From assembly GCA_024695815.1 (NCBI GenBank), contig JAILHK010000048.1, forward strand, positions 1 to 64,000: a DNA stretch of 64,000 nucleotides. Reading direction: 5' to 3'. Source of the stretch: Prevotella sp. Lineage in GTDB: Bacteria; Bacteroidota; Bacteroidia; Bacteroidales; Bacteroidaceae. This document shows positions 16,566 to 25,111 of the stretch, piece by piece. The position numbers and the translations under genes are program-made. The notes under the pieces are model-generated. The model saw only the letters and a program-made list of their open reading frames with translations. It was not told where the DNA came from and did no database searches. Numbering within the stretch: the first letter of the stretch is position 1; the number at the start of each line of letters is the position of its first letter.

Positions 16566-16602
16566 AAAGAACACAAAAGGGTCGGCTCCTTTTGTGTTCT
16601 TT
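16566..16602. repeat. REP hairpin upstream of the HUH transposase
   Basis: AAAGAACACAAAAGG (16566-16580) pairs perfectly with CCTTTTGTGTTCTTT (16588-16602) over 15 bp, loop GTCGGCT. Partner of the hairpin at 15336-15364. It can also act as a terminator for the HNH gene upstream on the minus strand. Confidence 0.8.
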
Positions 16603-16641
16603 GTTATCATGTGGATAAAGATGCTCCAATGATTCTGAATA

Positions 16642-17643
16642 CTATCCTTTAAATACGGTTGATCTATGATATTCTAAATATGTGGCTCTTGAATCGTTGA
16701 TAGGAAGGAACTGAATTAATTGGTTTTCTTTAATACCAATGCGTTCTTTTACTTGACGCGACAGCCAGTTTGAAATAATCACTCGCTTATCATTAGTAAA
16801 AGTGATATAGCCACGATCAAACAACTTATCATAAAGTGGAGAAAGGATGAAACCGTTGTTGGGGTCGATACGCTCTACAGCGTCTGAAACCGCCCAAGGC
16901 TTGATGTGACTGGCTATCAAAAGAGATTCCTCGTTTATCATAGTAATGGGGCAGAATGGACACTCTTCCAAAAGTTTACGTCGATATTCATCCTGACCTT
17001 CACGACCGTAGCGTGGAGTTTGTTTCCTTGATTCTGAATCTTCTTCGCATGCTCTCCAAGGAATTTTCTCCTCTTCTTGACGCATGCTTGCACCGTAGTT
17101 TTCTATAAATGCTTTACGTTTCTCTATTTCTTCGAAATCAGCGAATAGTTTTAGGTAGAACATCGGCTGCCCTTTATAGTCGAGGCGCATAGCAGAGATA
17201 TAACTGACAAGCGGCAGAGAAATTTCGCGTATCAGTTTATAGACTTTATCAGATGAATTGACGTAACCTCGTGGCCCTGCTATTTGTGATTGTTCTTGAA
17301 TAGTGAAAATAACAATATCTGATGGCAATGCATTTGTTTTCTCCATACGTTCAGACCAAAGCCAACGCATTTCATCGCGACCTCGATAGTTCTGTGAGGG
17401 TTTGAAATATTCGGCTTTGATGGCTTGCATATATGCCTGCAGGTCCTGGCGAAGAACGAAACATGTTGCGGTGAAACCAATTTCGCCAAAGAACTGCTCC
17501 ATTTTGTCTTTTGAACCAAAGTAGAGTTTTGCTTCGCCATTTCCGTCACCTAATTTATTCTTAGGCATAACCCAACTATCGGCTACTGTAATAGGCGTTT
17601 CAAAAGTATCTTCAAACGTAAATCTTTCACCTTCAATAATCAT
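16642..17643 (-). CDS. HNH restriction endonuclease
   Basis: This 333-residue protein ends in an HNH module: CPFCPITMINEESLLIASHIKPW then DPNNGFILSPLYDKLFDRGYITF, with the ASHIKPW His and the following N and H/D residues in the order of the HNH_2 type seen in type II restriction enzymes. The N-terminal 200 residues (EAKLYFGSKDKMEQFFGEIG, FYLKLFADFEEIEKRKAF) have no domain I can name and may hold target recognition. Its ATG overlaps the stop of the C5 methyltransferase gene (ATGA), a standard co-expressed R-M pair. Confidence 0.85.
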   Translation of the reverse strand: MIIEGERFTFEDTFETPITVADSWVMPKNKLGDGNGEAKLYFGSKDKMEQFFGEIGFTATCFVLRQDLQAYMQAIKAEYFKPSQNYRGRDEMRWLWSERMEKTNALPSDIVIFTIQEQSQIAGPRGYVNSSDKVYKLIREISLPLVSYISAMRLDYKGQPMFYLKLFADFEEIEKRKAFIENYGASMRQEEEKIPWRACEEDSESRKQTPRYGREGQDEYRRKLLEECPFCPITMINEESLLIASHIKPWAVSDAVERIDPNNGFILSPLYDKLFDRGYITFTNDKRVIISNWLSRQVKERIGIKENQLIQFLPINDSRATYLEYHRSTVFKG

Positions 17644-18947
17644 AATCGTTCTCCGTATTTAGTGATGTCCATCTGTTTTAAAATAGCTATTAGTACATCG
17701 ACAACGATACTATTTCCTGCTTGCTGATACATAGAGGTGTCGGACACGACAATCTTAAAAGTATCCTTGAATCCCATTAAACGCAAACACTCTCGAGGAG
17801 TAAGTTTACGAATACGACCTTTATGTGTCACATAGTTGTCAACTCCAGCACGATGCATTTTGTGCATTGAATGGAGTAATGGACGAGCCACATCGAGGTC
17901 TGTCTCAGTCGAAGTTTTGAAGTTCTTCGTTCCACCAGCGAGAACATAGTGAGCAACCTTATCCGAAAGATAGTATTTCTCCTCTACGTCACGAACATCG
18001 AAGATGAACTCGTCAAAAGCCTCGTCTGTTGGTGTCAGTTTTGAATCAGGATGATACACAAAATCGCCATGCCAATTAAACTGCTGATTGCGCTTTTGGC
18101 AGAGTTGTATTTCCCCATTAATTTGCGTGTAAGACTTGTCGTGGTTCTTATGACTGGTAACGAATTTTACTCCCTTTTCCTTTAAGAAATACTTTGTGTC
18201 TATGTAGTCTTCAAGAAAGTCATACATTTTATATTCCAAATCAATTGGTGCAGGGAATTCGAAGTTCGTCTTCTTCTTAAAACCAAGACAATAAACACGT
18301 TCTCGATGCTGAGGTATTCCATAGTCACAACTATTCAATACGCGGAATTTAACGTCATAGCCTAAATCTTCGAAAATGTCGTGTATAACATGCCATGTTC
18401 TCCCTTTGTCATGGTTTAATAGTCCGCGAACATTTTCAAACAAGAATACTTTGGGGCGTGTTTCTTTTACTACACGGGCAAATTCGTAGAATAGAGTTCC
18501 TCGCGCATCTTCAAAACCTAATCTATGACCTACCATCGAGAAAGCTTGACAAGGAGCTCCACCAATGATAAAATCAACTTTGCCCTTGTATCGTCGAGCA
18601 TCGAAGTTGCGAATATCCGTAAACCAATCCTCATCGCGGATTTGATAATTGGCAAAATAGCTTTGTTTGCACTTGGGATCAATATCGCCGGCAAACATGA
18701 TTTGATGATTTAAACCTAGTCGTTGGAAGGCATGTTCTATTGCTCCAATGCCACTGAATACTGTTCCAATTCTTACAGTGTTTTCTGTATGTGAGAATTG
18801 TAATTCCTTCCATGATACTCCTTCTGTTATTGGTGTCTGTGGAATCTGTTTCTTGTATTCTAGAGCTAATGCTCGCTCAAGGACAATACGCTTCACTTCA
18901 TCAATCTTTTCAGAACTCTCGTTTATGTCTTTCTCGACTGTAGCCAT
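17640..18947 (-). CDS. DNA (cytosine-5) methyltransferase of a type II R-M system
   Basis: All key C5-MTase motifs occur in order: I (VFSGIGAIEHAFQRLG), IV with catalytic Cys (GGAPCQAFSMVG), VI (FENVRGLL), VIII (QHRERVYCLGF), IX (RECLRLMGF) and X (QAGNSIVVDVL). The target-recognition region lies between VIII and IX. I choose the ATG at 18945-18947 (MATVEKDINESS); the longer frame upstream reads through a GC-rich hairpin (about 18973-19006) and lacks family similarity. The protein is then 435 residues. It protects host DNA and leaves m5C, whose deamination products are the substrate class of Vsr. Confidence 0.92.
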   Translation of the reverse strand: MATVEKDINESSEKIDEVKRIVLERALALEYKKQIPQTPITEGVSWKELQFSHTENTVRIGTVFSGIGAIEHAFQRLGLNHQIMFAGDIDPKCKQSYFANYQIRDEDWFTDIRNFDARRYKGKVDFIIGGAPCQAFSMVGHRLGFEDARGTLFYEFARVVKETRPKVFLFENVRGLLNHDKGRTWHVIHDIFEDLGYDVKFRVLNSCDYGIPQHRERVYCLGFKKKTNFEFPAPIDLEYKMYDFLEDYIDTKYFLKEKGVKFVTSHKNHDKSYTQINGEIQLCQKRNQQFNWHGDFVYHPDSKLTPTDEAFDEFIFDVRDVEEKYYLSDKVAHYVLAGGTKNFKTSTETDLDVARPLLHSMHKMHRAGVDNYVTHKGRIRKLTPRECLRLMGFKDTFKIVVSDTSMYQQAGNSIVVDVLIAILKQMDITKYGERL

Positions 18948-19252
18948 ATTATTTCTTCGTAGCACAAAGAAGCCCCTGCGTTTTTTTGAGGAAAGCGCGG
19001 GGGCTATGCTTTTGACATAAGCGACTGGAAACGCTGCAGAATAAAGCATAACGAATCCCCCACGCTGTTCGTGCGAGGTCATTATCTATTTCTGCTTCTG
19101 CGTTGTTAGCTTTCCAGTTCTATGTCATCAGAAGTGAAATGAGTCTCGTATTATAGTCTTTTCAGTTGCTTTTTATTGCCTAGACATTTCCTTTTATATT
19201 CTGACAAGCACCCTAATGTCAGTTGGATTTTACTTTAATGAAAGCTACATAC
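18948..19252. other. Leader between the ncRNA and the methyltransferase gene
   Basis: No gene is seen. On the minus strand GCCCCCGCGCTTTCCTC and the following GCAGGGGC (about 18972-19006) can form a stem shortly before the ATG, which might restrain methyltransferase expression. No TAnnTTTG box is evident here, so transcription may come from the ncRNA promoter by read-through. Confidence 0.4.
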
Positions 19253-19587
19253 AAAAAACGCGGATGCTTAACTGCTGCCCGTTTGCTATTCGAGGTCTTA
19301 GGAAACCCATTGCAAGAAACAGACAGAGTAAACACCCACGCAGGAGAATATAGCATACCCGTAAAGTGTGCTAGTGAGGACATGGTTAGACCTCGCAGCA
19401 CACTACGGAGAGTATATACTACACCCCGTGGAGTTACATCTGCATTTGTCTTAGCTTGCAATTCAAAAGTTCCTAAGTTTCGAACAGCCAAAAACAAAGC
19501 GTCAGTAACGCCTTCTAATATGTAGTGCCTCGCCCTCGTGGCTCCGTCCTGTACTCTTAAGGACATCAAGGTCGATGGGGCGAATAG
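19253..19587 (-). ncRNA. ~335-nt structured RNA upstream of the R-M operon (copy 1)
   Basis: The minus-strand -7 box TAACTTTG (19594-19601) starts a transcript. It shares with the RNA at 59289-59604 the 5' segment ATATTA.AAGGCGT.AC..GACGCTTTGT, a middle GGTGTAG.TATA piece, and a 3' domain closed by CGTGGGTG (plus-strand 19333-19340) pairing with CATCCGCG (19259-19266), followed at once by six U. That is an intrinsic terminator built on a long-range stem. A 134-codon open frame crosses it, but primary conservation with the second copy is patchy and structure-like rather than coding. Function unknown. Confidence 0.65.
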
Positions 19588-19593
19588 CTTCTG

Positions 19594-19601
19594 CAAAGTT
19601 A
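19594..19601 (-). promoter_or_regulatory. -7 box of ncRNA copy 1
   Basis: TAACTTTG on the minus strand, immediately beside the 22-bp array that begins at 19627. Confidence 0.6.
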
Positions 19602-19626
19602 CGAAGAAGTGGGGATAAAACAAAAT

Positions 19627-19912
19627 AAAAGGGCAACTTTTTGTGAGTAATAGTAGGGCTTTTATCTCGCAATAGTTATTGTTTTGCGATGCAATAGTTA
19701 TTGTTTTGAGTCGAATCTAGCCCCTGGAATGGGTGATTCTAGGGGCTAGATTGTATCTGTCTAGCCCCTAGATTGTATCTGTCTAGCCCCTAGACGTTGA
19801 TATTCTAGCCCCTAGAATCAAAACAAGACCTACGCTTTTGCATGGGCAAAGTGTAGGTCTTGGATGATAAAAGGGGAAGTGTTGGAAGTCAAAACGACCC
19901 TTCTTGGGTGGT
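19627..19912. repeat. 22-bp phased dyad array, 13 units (array 2)
   Basis: Units start every 22 bases from 19627 to 19891. Units at 19715, 19737, 19759, 19781 and 19803 are variants of TTCTAGCCCCTAGAA; the one at 19737 carries GGGG instead of CCCC in the centre. Those before (AATAGTTATTGTTTT twice) and after (AAAACGACCCTTCTT) belong to the A-start, TT-end type. The array fills the space between the 3' end of the C-S lyase gene (19919) and the promoter of ncRNA copy 1. The last four units are weakly symmetric but stay in phase. Confidence 0.85.
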
Positions 19913-19918
19913 TATGTG

Positions 19919-21121
19919 CTATGTGGTGCAAGCATCTCTCAACTGCTCTAATGCACGATGAAGCAGGGCACGGGGCGTTCCTACGTTGAGGCGCATGAAG
20001 CCTTGGGCATCGGTGCTGCCCTTGGCCGGCCTGTTGCTTTGCGGTGCAAAGAACATGGCACCGTCGTTCAGGGCCAGGTGGGCGCGGTTGACGAAAAGAT
20101 CGACGAGGGCCTCGTGACTGAGTCCCAGTGCACGACAGTCGAGCCACACTAGGAAAGAGGCCTGCGGACGCCATAGCTTGATTTGTGGCAGGTGCTCACG
20201 ACAGAAATCCTCTACAAAACGGATGTTGTCTTCTATATAGCTGAGCATCTGGCGTCGCCAGTCTTCTCCCTGCTGATAGGCAGCGATGGTGGCGATGGGC
20301 GCAAAGAGGGGTGGGTCGTTCAGTTCGTTGGCTTCGAGCCAAGTGTAGAAGCGGCGGCGCAGAGTGTCGTTGGGCACGATAGCATAGCTACTGACAATGC
20401 CGGCAATGTTGAAAGTCTTCGAGGGCGCCCCGAAGGTGATGCTGATTTGGGCGGCCTCGTTGCTTACCGAGGCAAAGGGTGTGTGCTTGTGGCCAAAGAG
20501 TGCCATGTCTGAGTGGATCTCGTCGGAGACAACGATGATGTGGTGCTCGTAGCAGAAATGAGCCAGGCGCAGCAACGTATCCTTAGCCCAGCAGATGCCG
20601 GCAGGGTTGTGCGGGTTGCTCAGTATCAGTAGTCGGCACTTGTCGTCGACCACCTCGGCCAGTTGCTCAAAGTCCATCTCGTAGGTGCCGTCAACCTCTT
20701 TCAGTGGGTTGTAAACCACCTGACGTCCGTTGCCCTCGGGCGTCAGTCGGAAAGGATGATAGACAGGCGTTTGGATGATGACCTTCTCGTCTTCCTTCAC
20801 AAACACGTTGATGGCCATGCCGATGCCTTTCACGATGCCAGGGATATAGGTGAGCCACTGGCGCTCCACCTCCCATTGGTGATGGTCGTGAATCCATTGG
20901 ATGATGGTGGTCCACAACTCATTGGGCACCACGGTATAGCCAAAGAGCGAATGCTCTAAGCGCTGGCGCAGGGCATCGGTGATGAACTGTGGCGTCTCAA
21001 AGTCCATGTCGGCCACCCACAGGGGGAGCAGGTCGCTACGGCCATAGCGCTCTTGCAGCACGCCATGCTTCAGGTCGCCACTGCCGGTGCGGTCAATTAT
21101 CTTATCAAAGTTGTATGTCAT
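19919..21121 (-). CDS. patB: C-S lyase / cystathionine beta-lyase, MalY-PatB type
   Basis: A 400-residue fold-type I aminotransferase. Marks are LPLWVADMDFETP at the N terminus, IQTPVYHPF, ILSNPHNPAG (Asn for the PLP ring), VVSDEIHSDM and the Schiff-base lysine in GAPSKTFNIAG. MalY/PatB enzymes cleave cystathionine, cysteine or related C-S bonds to pyruvate, ammonia and a thiol or sulfide. Its start overlaps the preceding gene by 4 bases (ATGA). The context of two trans-sulfuration enzymes supports a sulfur role rather than transamination. Confidence 0.88.
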   Translation of the reverse strand: MTYNFDKIIDRTGSGDLKHGVLQERYGRSDLLPLWVADMDFETPQFITDALRQRLEHSLFGYTVVPNELWTTIIQWIHDHHQWEVERQWLTYIPGIVKGIGMAINVFVKEDEKVIIQTPVYHPFRLTPEGNGRQVVYNPLKEVDGTYEMDFEQLAEVVDDKCRLLILSNPHNPAGICWAKDTLLRLAHFCYEHHIIVVSDEIHSDMALFGHKHTPFASVSNEAAQISITFGAPSKTFNIAGIVSSYAIVPNDTLRRRFYTWLEANELNDPPLFAPIATIAAYQQGEDWRRQMLSYIEDNIRFVEDFCREHLPQIKLWRPQASFLVWLDCRALGLSHEALVDLFVNRAHLALNDGAMFFAPQSNRPAKGSTDAQGFMRLNVGTPRALLHRALEQLRDACTT

Positions 21122-22281
21122 GCGAGTGCTTGTTTGATGTCTGCGAGAATGTCCTCTTTGTCTTCCAGTCCGATGGACAGGCGAATGGTGGTCTGTCGTA
21201 CGTCCATAGCCTTTAGCTGTTCCTCTTTGAAGTTGCCAAAAATGGTTGAGGCCGGGTGGATGGCTAGCGTGCGACTGTCAAATAGGTTTGTGGCACGATG
21301 CACCAGTTTCAACTGGTTTAGGAAGTGGAAACACGCCTCTTTCGATTCGAGGTCGATGGTGAACATCGCTCCGGAAGTAGCTCCAAACTGCTGTCGGGCC
21401 AACGCATGATAGACATTGTCTTCAAGACCGATGTAATTGACCTTCACCACGCGGATCAGCTCTTGTGCCAACCATAGAGCATTGCTGGCCTGACGCTGGT
21501 AGCGCACATCGAGTGTTTCCAGACCGAGCGTCTGCAAGTAGGCAGCCTGCGGTGTCATGTATGCCCCCAGGTTGAACAGCAGATCGTACTTCACCCGCTT
21601 GTTGATATCAGGGAAGGTGCCATAGTCAATGACCAGTCCGCCCAGCGATGTGCCACCACCCGACAGATACTTTGTGCTGGACACTACCTCTAAATCGACG
21701 CCCAGAGCCTTTAGGTGGGTTTCGGTGAACGGAATCACCGTCGAGTCGGCAATCACGGGAACACCCTTGCGGTGCGCAATCTCAGCAAGGGCCTTCAGGT
21801 TGGCCACCTCCATTTGGGGGTTGGTCACCACCTCGAGGAACACAGCACAGGTCTGTTCGTCGATGGCAGCAGCCACCGCCTCAAGGTCGGTGAGGTTGCA
21901 CAGACGAGCCTCTACGCCAAAGCGGCTCAGCGTGTTGGTGAGCAGTGCCAATGTGTTGCCAAACAAGTGGTGCGACGAGACGATGTTCTTGTTCTGTTCG
22001 GCCACCGCCAACAGCGTGTTGCTGATAGCAGCCATGCCCGAGTTGAAAGCCGTCACATGGTCGGCACCCGTCAGTGCTTTCACCCGTTCTTCGAGGTTGG
22101 TCACCGTGGGATTCTCCACGCGAGCATAGTCGGGTGCCTTGATGCGATTGCAGAAGGCATCGGCCATCACGGTGGCATCGTCGAATTCGAATGCTACATT
22201 ATGATATACAGGTACGGCCAGTGCTCCGTAAGCATCTGGCCGTACGAAAGTGTTGTTAATCGCAATTGTTTGTTTTTTCAT
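21118..22281 (-). CDS. Cys/Met-metabolism PLP enzyme (trans-sulfuration family)
   Basis: A 387-residue homologue of cystathionine gamma-synthase, gamma-lyase and O-acetylhomoserine sulfhydrylase. It has YARVENPTVTNLEERVKAL, the stacking region HHLFGNTL (where lyases often have Tyr), VIADSTVIPF, the PLP lysine in VSSTKYLSGGGTSLGG and the C-terminal RLSIGLEDKEDILADI. The exact reaction cannot be fixed: homoserine-ester sulfhydrylation and gamma-lyase action are both possible. It lies between a LuxR-type regulator gene (59 bases) and patB (overlap), suggesting one operon for methionine or H2S metabolism. Confidence 0.85.
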   Translation of the reverse strand: MKKQTIAINNTFVRPDAYGALAVPVYHNVAFEFDDATVMADAFCNRIKAPDYARVENPTVTNLEERVKALTGADHVTAFNSGMAAISNTLLAVAEQNKNIVSSHHLFGNTLALLTNTLSRFGVEARLCNLTDLEAVAAAIDEQTCAVFLEVVTNPQMEVANLKALAEIAHRKGVPVIADSTVIPFTETHLKALGVDLEVVSSTKYLSGGGTSLGGLVIDYGTFPDINKRVKYDLLFNLGAYMTPQAAYLQTLGLETLDVRYQRQASNALWLAQELIRVVKVNYIGLEDNVYHALARQQFGATSGAMFTIDLESKEACFHFLNQLKLVHRATNLFDSRTLAIHPASTIFGNFKEEQLKAMDVRQTTIRLSIGLEDKEDILADIKQALA

Positions 22282-22340
22282 CCTTACCTATTTAAACCGT
22301 TTTGTATTTGTGTTTGTGTGTGTATGTGTATGGTTGATGT

Positions 22341-22982
22341 TTAGATGTAGAACTCTGACGAGTCGATTAGTCCGGCTCGCAGAGCATATTTGACCACCTC
22401 GTGGGCTGTGTTGACGCCCAACTTGCGGAAGATGTTCTTGCGGTGGGTGGTGATGGTGTGCACACTGGCGAAGCGCTCGGCGGCAATCTCCTTGGTGGTC
22501 TTTCCCAGAGCGATGGCCTTTACGATTTCTGTCTCGGTGGCCGTCAGGATGCTGGGCTGCTCGTTGTCCTCCTGTTGTTGGCTGATGATGACCTCCAAGG
22601 CACGTTGGCTGATGAAGCGCTGATGGTGGCTGACAGACTGTAGCGCATCGCGCAGCTCCTGTAGCGTGCCGTCCTTAAAGACAATACTGAACTGATGGGA
22701 CGCATAGATGACGCGCCGCATGAAGGGCGCTGTCAGCTCTTCGCTGATGAGTATCCATTCCGAGAGTGAGAAACGTTCGGCCACAATCAGCAACTGATCC
22801 TCGTCGGTGAAGTCAAACAGCGTGTAGTCTAGCAGCACTGTGGCGCACTCGTGCTCCTTGAGCAGGGCCACAAGACCTGCCTTGTCGGTGGCTTTGTATA
22901 CGGTGTTTGTTTCGTCTTTCGTAAGAAGACTCTCCAATGCGAAGCGTGTCAACTCCTGATTGTCTGCTAAGATATACTTCAT
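22341..22982 (-). CDS. LuxR/NarL-type response regulator
   Basis: A 213-residue two-domain regulator. The receiver domain has the acidic pair AD (6-7), phospho-acceptor Asp52 in TVLLDYTLF and the Lys of IVFKDGT. The C-terminal GerE-type HTH is LTATETEIVKAIALGKTTKE with VHTITTHRKNIFRKLG. No sensor kinase is adjacent; hybrid or orphan control is possible. It is first in the operon with the two sulfur PLP enzymes, an unusual partner for a NarL regulator. The -7 box TAGCTTTG lies at 23012-23019. The 60-base gap to the next gene is a GT-rich tract (plus strand). Confidence 0.88.
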   Translation of the reverse strand: MKYILADNQELTRFALESLLTKDETNTVYKATDKAGLVALLKEHECATVLLDYTLFDFTDEDQLLIVAERFSLSEWILISEELTAPFMRRVIYASHQFSIVFKDGTLQELRDALQSVSHHQRFISQRALEVIISQQQEDNEQPSILTATETEIVKAIALGKTTKEIAAERFASVHTITTHRKNIFRKLGVNTAHEVVKYALRAGLIDSSEFYI

Positions 22983-23011
22983 GGTCGTTTAATCTATTAT
23001 TTTTCCGACTG

Positions 23012-23019
23012 CAAAGCTA
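23012..23019 (-). promoter_or_regulatory. -7 box of the LuxR-type regulator operon
   Basis: TAGCTTTG on the minus strand, 30 bases before the ATG at 22982. Confidence 0.6.
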
Positions 23020-23050
23020 CTGCTTTTTTCCGAACTTCTCATGATTAAAG

Positions 23051-23105
23051 GCACGATTTTTACAAACAGACAGTGACAGACGTCGTGTCCTTGTAAAAAT
23101 CGTGC
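23051..23105. terminator. Inverted repeat after the metY gene
   Basis: GCACGATTTTTACAA (23051-23065) and TTGTAAAAATCGTGC (23091-23105) are perfect 15-bp complements around a 25-base loop. It follows the metY stop (23125) on the minus strand and precedes the LuxR promoter. Confidence 0.65.
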
Positions 23106-23124
23106 GTTTGGTTTGTGGCACCGA

Positions 23125-24414
23125 TTAGATTTTGTCGAGTGCTTGTTTCAAGTCGTCCAGAATATCATCGATATGCTCTGTACCGATGCTCAGACGGATG
23201 GTGGCAGGCGTGATGTGCTGCTCGGCCAGTTCCTCGGGCGACAACTGCGAGTGGGTGGTGGTGTAGGGATGAATCACCAGGCTCTTCACGTCGGCCACAT
23301 TGGCCAGCAGTGAGAAAATCTGCAGCGCATCGATAAACTTCCACGCCTCTTCCTGTCCGCCCTTGATCTCGAAGGTGAAGATGCTGCCGGCACCATTGGG
23401 GAAGTACTTGTTGTACAAGGCATGGTCGCGATGGCTGGCGAGGGCAGGGTGGTTCACCTTGGCCACTTTAGGATGGTTGGCCAGGAAGTCAACAACCTTT
23501 AAGGCATTCTCCACATGGCGCTCTACGCGCAGGCTCAGCGTCTCGACACCCTGCAAGAGAATGAATGCGTTGAAGGGAGAGATAGCTGCACCCGTGTCGC
23601 GCAAGATGACGGCGCGGATGCGTGTTACAAAGGCGGCTGCGCCTACAGCATCGGCAAAAACAATGCCGTGGTACGAGGGATCGGGTTTGGCCAGCGTGGG
23701 GAATTTGTCGGCGTCGGCCTTCCAGTCGAACTTGCCACCATCTACAATCACACCGCCTAGCGAGGTACCATGACCGCCAAGGAACTTGGTAGCCGAGTGT
23801 ACTACGATGTCGGCTCCATGTTCCAGCGGACGGATAAGGTATGGTGTGCCGAATGTGTTGTCAACGATGAAGGGGATGCCGTGCTTGTGGGCTACTGCAG
23901 CCACACCTTCAAGGTCGAGCACATCACTGTTGGGGTTGCCGAAGGTCTCGGCATATACTACTTTTGTGTTGGGTTGGATAGCGGCTTCAAGAGCGTCGAG
24001 GTCGTTGACGTTGATAATGGTGTTGCTGATGCCCTGGGTGGCCAGCGTATGGGTGATCAGATTGTACGAGCCACCATAGAGGTTGTCTGCAGCCACGATA
24101 TGGTCGCCAGCCTGAACAATGTTCTGCAGCGCATAGGTGATGGCAGCGGCGCCAGAAGCTACAGCCAAACCGGCTACACCGCCTTCAAGAGCTGCCACAC
24201 GATCTTCAAACACACCCTGGGTGGAGTTGGTCAGACGACCGTAGATGTTGCCTGCATCGCGAAGACCAAAGCGGTCGGCAGCGTGCTGTGAGTTGCGGAA
24301 CACGTATGAGGTGGTCTGGTAGATGGGCACGGCGCGTGCGTCGGTTGCGGGATCGGCCTGTTCTTGACCTACATGGAGTTGCAAAGTCTCAAAACGATAA
24401 TTCTTCTGTGCCAT
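23125..24414 (-). CDS. metY: O-acetylhomoserine sulfhydrylase
   Basis: At 429 residues it has the longer MetY-type architecture of the trans-sulfuration family: FETLQLHVGQEQADPATDARAVPIYQTTSYVF, GRLTNSTQGVFEDRVAALEGG, IVDNTFGTPYLIRP, the PLP lysine in VVHSATKFLGGHGTSLGG, and RLSIGTEHIDDILDDL. It makes homocysteine from O-acetylhomoserine and sulfide, the direct sulfhydrylation route to methionine. It is monocistronic with its own -7 box (24491-24498) and is divergent from the Lrp-family gene. Confidence 0.93.
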   Translation of the reverse strand: MAQKNYRFETLQLHVGQEQADPATDARAVPIYQTTSYVFRNSQHAADRFGLRDAGNIYGRLTNSTQGVFEDRVAALEGGVAGLAVASGAAAITYALQNIVQAGDHIVAADNLYGGSYNLITHTLATQGISNTIINVNDLDALEAAIQPNTKVVYAETFGNPNSDVLDLEGVAAVAHKHGIPFIVDNTFGTPYLIRPLEHGADIVVHSATKFLGGHGTSLGGVIVDGGKFDWKADADKFPTLAKPDPSYHGIVFADAVGAAAFVTRIRAVILRDTGAAISPFNAFILLQGVETLSLRVERHVENALKVVDFLANHPKVAKVNHPALASHRDHALYNKYFPNGAGSIFTFEIKGGQEEAWKFIDALQIFSLLANVADVKSLVIHPYTTTHSQLSPEELAEQHITPATIRLSIGTEHIDDILDDLKQALDKI

Positions 24415-24490
24415 AATCTTTTCCTTTCTTTTAATTTAATGAATGTTTATGTTTGCGTCTGTTTTTTGTTTTCGTTTCCGTTAACGGTTG

Positions 24491-24498
24491 CAAAGGTA
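24491..24498 (-). promoter_or_regulatory. -7 box of metY
   Basis: TACCTTTG on the minus strand, 77 bases before the metY ATG; it lacks the ATACC palindrome present upstream of cysK. Confidence 0.65.
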
Positions 24499-24549
24499 CT
24501 ATGTTTGGAAAAATCCACCAAATTTCTTGTGAAATCCAGAAGATATTAC

Positions 24550-24557
24550 TATTTTTG
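24550..24557 (+). promoter_or_regulatory. -7 box of the Lrp/AsnC gene
   Basis: TATTTTTG fits TAnnTTTG and lies 71 bases before the ATG at 24628. The divergent metY box is 52 bases away, so an Lrp site here could control both. Confidence 0.55.
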
Positions 24558-24627
24558 CAAACGAAAGAGAAAATCTTTCTAAGTAACCGTTTTTTTAACG
24601 CTTCAAACAGAATAAAACTCTAAAAAG

Positions 24628-25092
24628 ATGGCAGAAATACTAGACGAAACCGACTTGCAGATACTTAAAACGCTGCAAAAAAACGCAAAACTGACTACAA
24701 AAGAGCTGGCAGATGCCGTTCATCTGACGCCAACGCCAGTCTTTGAACGTCAGAAACGACTGGAAAAGAAAGGATATATCAAAAAGTATGTGGCAGTGCT
24801 CGATCCCGAGAAGTTGGGACAAGGACTGCAGGTGTTCTGCAAGGTGAAGCTGCAGCAGATTAACCATGAGATAGCAGATGCCTTTGTGCGACGCATTCAG
24901 CGCATACCCGAAGTCACGGAGTGCTACAACACTTCTGGCTCTTACGACTATCTATTAAAGGTTCGTGCGCGTGATATGAAACAGTATCAGGAGTTTGTGC
25001 TCACCAAGTTGGGCGACATTGATCATGTGGGCGCTATTGAAAGCACGTTTGTGATGAGCGAAGTGAAACAGACTTATGGTATCAATATTTAA
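24628..25092 (+). CDS. Lrp/AsnC-family transcriptional regulator
   Basis: A 154-residue protein with an N-terminal AsnC winged HTH (LDETDLQILKTLQKNAKLT, LADAVHLTPTPVFERQKRLE) and a C-terminal RAM/ACT domain (VFCKVKLQ, EVTECYNTSGSYDYLLKVRARDMKQYQEF). The family senses amino acids as octamers. It stands divergent to metY, so methionine or cysteine metabolism is a plausible target (inference). Confidence 0.93.
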   Translation: MAEILDETDLQILKTLQKNAKLTTKELADAVHLTPTPVFERQKRLEKKGYIKKYVAVLDPEKLGQGLQVFCKVKLQQINHEIADAFVRRIQRIPEVTECYNTSGSYDYLLKVRARDMKQYQEFVLTKLGDIDHVGAIESTFVMSEVKQTYGINI

Positions 25093-25111
25093 ACTTTTAA
25101 AGCTAAAAAAC

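Noticed and set aside
19219..19623. 134-residue protein on the minus strand across ncRNA copy 1
   Set aside because: The frame is not kept in the related RNA at 59289-59604 and the start lies upstream of the -7 box; structured RNA explains the sequence better. Not fully excluded.
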